Source: Betaproteobacteria bacterium (GTDB lineage Bacteria > Pseudomonadota > Gammaproteobacteria > Burkholderiales > SG8-41). Taken from it: a stretch of DNA of 8,848 nt. The position numbers were made by a program, and so were the translations under genes. The stretch spans positions 1 to 8,848 of the forward strand of contig JAKFUJ010000081.1 in assembly GCA_021732805.1 (NCBI GenBank), read 5' to 3'. Below are positions 6,576-8,848 of this stretch, one piece after another (within the stretch, counting starts at the first letter, position 1; each line of letters opens with the position of its first letter). The notes beneath the pieces are model-generated. The model worked only from the letters and a program-made list of their open reading frames with translations, was not told the origin of the DNA and made no database searches.

Positions 6576-7355
6576 ATGACCAACGACGACGCTTTCCGTA
6601 CCACTGCCAAGGGCCGCGCCGAAATCGCGGCAAAACCGGGCGAACTGAAGCCGGGCATCAGGGGTCTGCTTGCCGCCATCGGTGAGAAAGCGACCGCTGA
6701 AAACCTGCGTAACCTTTTTCCGCGCGCCGGCAACATCGCGGCCGCCCTCGACATGCTGCTCCAGGAGGGCTATATCGAGTCGCTGTCGTCCCCTGCTCCG
6801 GCGCCCGACCCCAACAAAGTTGATAAACTGAAAAATTTTCTCAGTCAACGCCCGAAGGAACCGACGCTGCAACAGCGCAAGCAGGCCGAAGGGACATTAT
6901 CCGGCGCACGCAGACTCAAAGCCGGCTACCAGATCAGCATCCTCAACCGGCCGGGCAAACCGGTCGCGCCGCGCGGCGGCGGCAAACACGTGATCCTGAT
7001 CATCGACAGCCACGAGGCGGAAGCGCTGGCTGCCGCGCGCGCCATGATGCAGGGCGGATTTGACATCCGCGGCGCGGCCAACCGCACCGAGATCGCCGCG
7101 GCGCTGGCCAAAACCCCGCTGCCCGATCTGATTTTCATCGATGTCGAAATGCACGATGCCGTCGGCCTCGATGTGCTGGGCAAACTGCACGAGCATCCGC
7201 AATTCAAATCGACACCGATCATCGTGGTCACCGCCCGCGCCGAACGCGACGATATCGTCGCTGCGCTGGCCTACGGCGCCTCGGGCTATCTCAACAAGCC
7301 GGTGAAACCGGATACCCTGTTGCGCCACGCAAAGGACGCTCTCGGTCTGGCTTGA
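6576..7355 (+). CDS. Response regulator with N-terminal winged-helix-like domain and C-terminal receiver
   Basis: A 259-residue protein. Residues 1-75 form a small domain (TAKGRAEI ... GEKAT ... LLQEGYIESL) similar to the start of the coiled-coil/AsmA protein at 647. Residues 76-136 are a Pro/Lys/Arg-rich linker. Residues 138-259 are a CheY-like receiver: HVILIIDSHE with Asp144, the phospho-acceptor Asp189 in LIFIDVEM, Thr219 in IIVVTAR and Lys241 in LNKPVKP. One residue of the usual acidic pair is Ser145, so metal binding may be weakened. The receiver is last and there is no recognised DNA-binding or enzymatic output domain, so output is probably by protein contact. No histidine kinase is nearby. 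The ATG follows the oxidoreductase remnant by 9 bases and has no clear Shine-Dalgarno. Confidence 0.88.
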   Translation: MTNDDAFRTTAKGRAEIAAKPGELKPGIRGLLAAIGEKATAENLRNLFPRAGNIAAALDMLLQEGYIESLSSPAPAPDPNKVDKLKNFLSQRPKEPTLQQRKQAEGTLSGARRLKAGYQISILNRPGKPVAPRGGGKHVILIIDSHEAEALAAARAMMQGGFDIRGAANRTEIAAALAKTPLPDLIFIDVEMHDAVGLDVLGKLHEHPQFKSTPIIVVTARAERDDIVAALAYGASGYLNKPVKPDTLLRHAKDALGLA

Positions 7356-7480
7356 GGTACTTCAAGACCGTCGATCCGGCAGCGCCCGGAACCGCAGTCT
7401 GTTCGTGCAGCACACCACCGCCCGCATCCGCGATATCCCCGACCGGCCGCAACAGCGGAAGCCGGCCGGGGTATGCTTGT

Positions 7481-8494
7481 TTACTGCTGCTTGGCGCCTT
7501 CGCCGAGGCGGCGGCCGAGGCCCACAACGTAGGGCGTGGCACGCGCAGCCAGCAGCGGGTCGGCAGAGGGCTCGACACCCTTGGGCAGGACGATCGGGTT
7601 GAAGGTGATCGTCAGGCAGTCGCCGCCGCCATCGGGAGCGACCGACTTGACGACCAGGCGGCCCATGTTGACCTTGCGGCGGTCGTCGGGGAGCGGCACT
7701 ACGGCGCTGTCGATGCGATCACCGGCCTGGGCAAGCTGCAGGTTGAAGTTGAAAGCCACGCCACCGCCGGCTACGCGCTGGCGCAGATCGTCAAACAGGA
7801 AACTGGGACCCTTGGCTTTGGCTTCCTCGTCGCTCAGGCCTTGCGTGCCGCCTGCGGGTTCGAAAATCCACTTGCCGAATTGCTTGTCGCCTTTGGCGTT
7901 GACGAAAGCGAAGGCATGCACACCCCAGTAGTTGATCGTGCCGAAACTCGCCGGCACCGGCTGGCTGGCGAAGTAACGGCCTTGCAGCAGCACCTCGGGG
8001 TTGGCTTCGGCGAAGGTCTTGACCTTGACCGGATCAGCCGCCTTGGTGGCCGGATCGGGCTGCAGCGACTGCACACGGCCGAAAAACTGTTCCGGCGTGG
8101 CAGCGCCGAACACCGGCGCGGAGATATTGCCCATCTGCCAGGTTTCTCCGCCCGGCAGGTTGAATTGCAGCGCCATGTTGCGCTGGCTGCGGCCGTTGTC
8201 GGCCGCTTTTGGGCTGGCGCCGCCGACCGAGAAACGCACGATCACCGGCACCGGCTTGCCGCTGAAGGCCGATGCTGTCGACAACGCGCGGCCCTCGGCG
8301 CTGCCGACGAACTCGCCGGTGGCACAGATGCCTTTGGCGCCCGAACGGCGATAGCCTTCGAATTTGCCGAAGGTGGCCTCGAACTGATCGAGGAAGCGGT
8401 TGGGGTCGACCTGCGCGTACGCCGGCAGACTGGTCAGCATGGCGGCGCCGGCAAGGGCTGATGCAGTAAAGGACATGGCACGAACGTTGGTCAT
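7481..8494 (-). CDS. Exported catalase-family (SrpA-like) heme peroxidase, distal His replaced
   Basis: A 337-residue protein with a Sec-type signal peptide (residues 1-27, cleavage after AYA), so probably periplasmic. The body follows catalase-related peroxidases of about 300-350 residues: FEGYRRSGAKGICATGEF, PVPVIVRFSVGG (81-92), SAPVFGAATPEQFF, YWGVHAFAFVN, LFDDL, QLAQAGDRIDSA, and PSADPLLAARATPYVVGLGRR near the end. Arg318 and Tyr322 fit the proximal R-x-x-x-Y heme ligand pattern. In relatives the first block normally reads H-A-K-G with the distal catalytic His; here Gly52 takes that place (S-G-A-K-G). Activity as a true catalase is therefore doubtful, but peroxidase or heme-binding function remains possible. 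The start at 8494 is fixed by AAGGAG five bases upstream and by the signal peptide. It is convergent with the response-regulator gene. Confidence 0.9.
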   Translation of the reverse strand: MTNVRAMSFTASALAGAAMLTSLPAYAQVDPNRFLDQFEATFGKFEGYRRSGAKGICATGEFVGSAEGRALSTASAFSGKPVPVIVRFSVGGASPKAADNGRSQRNMALQFNLPGGETWQMGNISAPVFGAATPEQFFGRVQSLQPDPATKAADPVKVKTFAEANPEVLLQGRYFASQPVPASFGTINYWGVHAFAFVNAKGDKQFGKWIFEPAGGTQGLSDEEAKAKGPSFLFDDLRQRVAGGGVAFNFNLQLAQAGDRIDSAVVPLPDDRRKVNMGRLVVKSVAPDGGGDCLTITFNPIVLPKGVEPSADPLLAARATPYVVGLGRRLGEGAKQQ

Positions 8495-8499
8495 GGCTA

Positions 8500-8505
8500 C
8501 TCCTT
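8500..8505 (-). promoter_or_regulatory. Ribosome binding site of the catalase-family gene
   Basis: AAGGAG on the minus strand lies five bases before the ATG at 8494. It decides the start against an in-frame ATG at 8653, which would place 53 unlikely residues ahead of a clear signal peptide. Confidence 0.85.
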
Positions 8506-8790
8506 GCTTGAGTGTGATTGAAAGTGAAACGTCTGGTTTTTGAGCATGTGGCAAAAATTTGGTAGCGGCAGTGCCAGGTTCCTTACACCGGGTTGCGATC
8601 ACTCCAGTACGTAAACAATAAATGACAAGAACGGGCATCAGATATTTAACCATCTGTTTTTATTTATTTATTCGAAAAGAACGCACCTCACGCCCGCTGA
8701 TGCGAGCGCAGGCCGTTTATGCCGGCGGTATGCGGGGCCAGGCAGTTCCGCGCACGGGTTGTTACTGCGCGAAACTCAGCTCCCGGTACT
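8506..8790. other. Intergenic region upstream of the catalase-family gene
   Basis: About 285 bases show no convincing gene. An AT-rich tract at 8640-8672 includes a 5-bp inverted repeat, CAGAT (8639-8643) with ATCTG (8652-8656), followed on the plus strand by a T-rich run. This could be a weak terminator, or an operator for the minus-strand gene. A TTGTCA on the minus strand near 8620 could be a -35 box, but I find no good -10 at the right distance. The promoter must lie here or upstream, but cannot be pinned down by eye. Confidence 0.4.
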
Positions 8791-8848
8791 TCAGCGCCGC
8801 CACTGCAGCGGCGGCTCATCCAGTGCCGCGGCCTGCTCGCGCAAGGCC
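8791..8848 (-). CDS. Possible 3' end of a minus-strand gene at the right edge
   Basis: One minus-strand frame enters from the right edge and reads ALREQAAALDEPPLQWRR before a TGA at 8791-8793. Its composition is protein-like (amphipathic helix, then a polar end), but only 18 residues are visible and no family can be named. The DNA around the stop can fold into a GC hairpin (8796-8801 with 8810-8815) without a T-run. The call is weak. Confidence 0.3.
   Translation of the reverse strand, partial: ALREQAAALDEPPLQWRR

Noticed and set aside
7443..7465. Hairpin CCGG-CCGC-AACA-GCGG-aag-CCGG between the convergent response-regulator and catalase-family genes
   Set aside because: It is well placed for a shared terminator, but it has a 3-base bulge and no T-run on either strand, so it is not supported as a rho-independent terminator.
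7352..8461. A 369-codon plus-strand frame
   Set aside because: It is antisense to the catalase-family gene, which has a strong ribosome binding site, signal peptide and family motifs. The plus-strand product resembles nothing I recognise.

Overview
The window looks like a piece of a GC-rich proteobacterial chromosome, most likely betaproteobacterial. That placement is inferred from gene content and codon style: HtpX, Dtd, a DUF3025 protein, and two proteins that open with a similar 'T-x-K-G ... G-Y' N-terminal module. I see no rRNA, tRNA, CRISPR array, insertion sequence or phage gene. The window is ordinary chromosome with a few odd proteins.

Layout from left to right. (1) The 5' part of an HD-domain phosphohydrolase gene runs off the left edge on the minus strand. 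(2) A compact divergent promoter region with a perfect TATAAT box inside an inverted repeat follows. (3) A 1073-residue plus-strand gene encodes a small N-terminal domain, about 555 residues of Ala/Glu/Lys/Arg-rich helix, one membrane segment and an AsmA-like C-terminal domain. (4) A bidirectional terminator separates it from the convergent minus-strand gene htpX, which has a good sigma-32-like heat-shock promoter. (5) A DUF3025 gene and dtd form a tight minus-strand pair upstream of htpX. (6) Diverging from DUF3025 on the plus strand are a 58-codon fragment matching the C-terminus of L-2-hydroxyglutarate-oxidase-type FAD enzymes, then a response-regulator gene whose N-terminal domain resembles that of the coiled-coil/AsmA protein. 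(7) Convergent to it on the minus strand is an exported catalase-family peroxidase, followed upstream by an AT-rich intergenic region. (8) The right edge may hold the last codons of another minus-strand gene.

How the genes may work together. HtpX (membrane protein quality control) and Dtd (removal of D-amino acids from tRNA) are both housekeeping quality-control functions. The exported peroxidase-like protein suggests envelope oxidative defence, but it lacks the usual distal histidine. The most unusual items are the coiled-coil/AsmA fusion, which places a very long helical rod on the cytoplasmic side of an AsmA-type envelope protein, and the N-terminal module it appears to share with a receiver-domain protein about 2.7 kb away. 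Together these hint at a signalling or scaffold system, but this is inference from architecture only.
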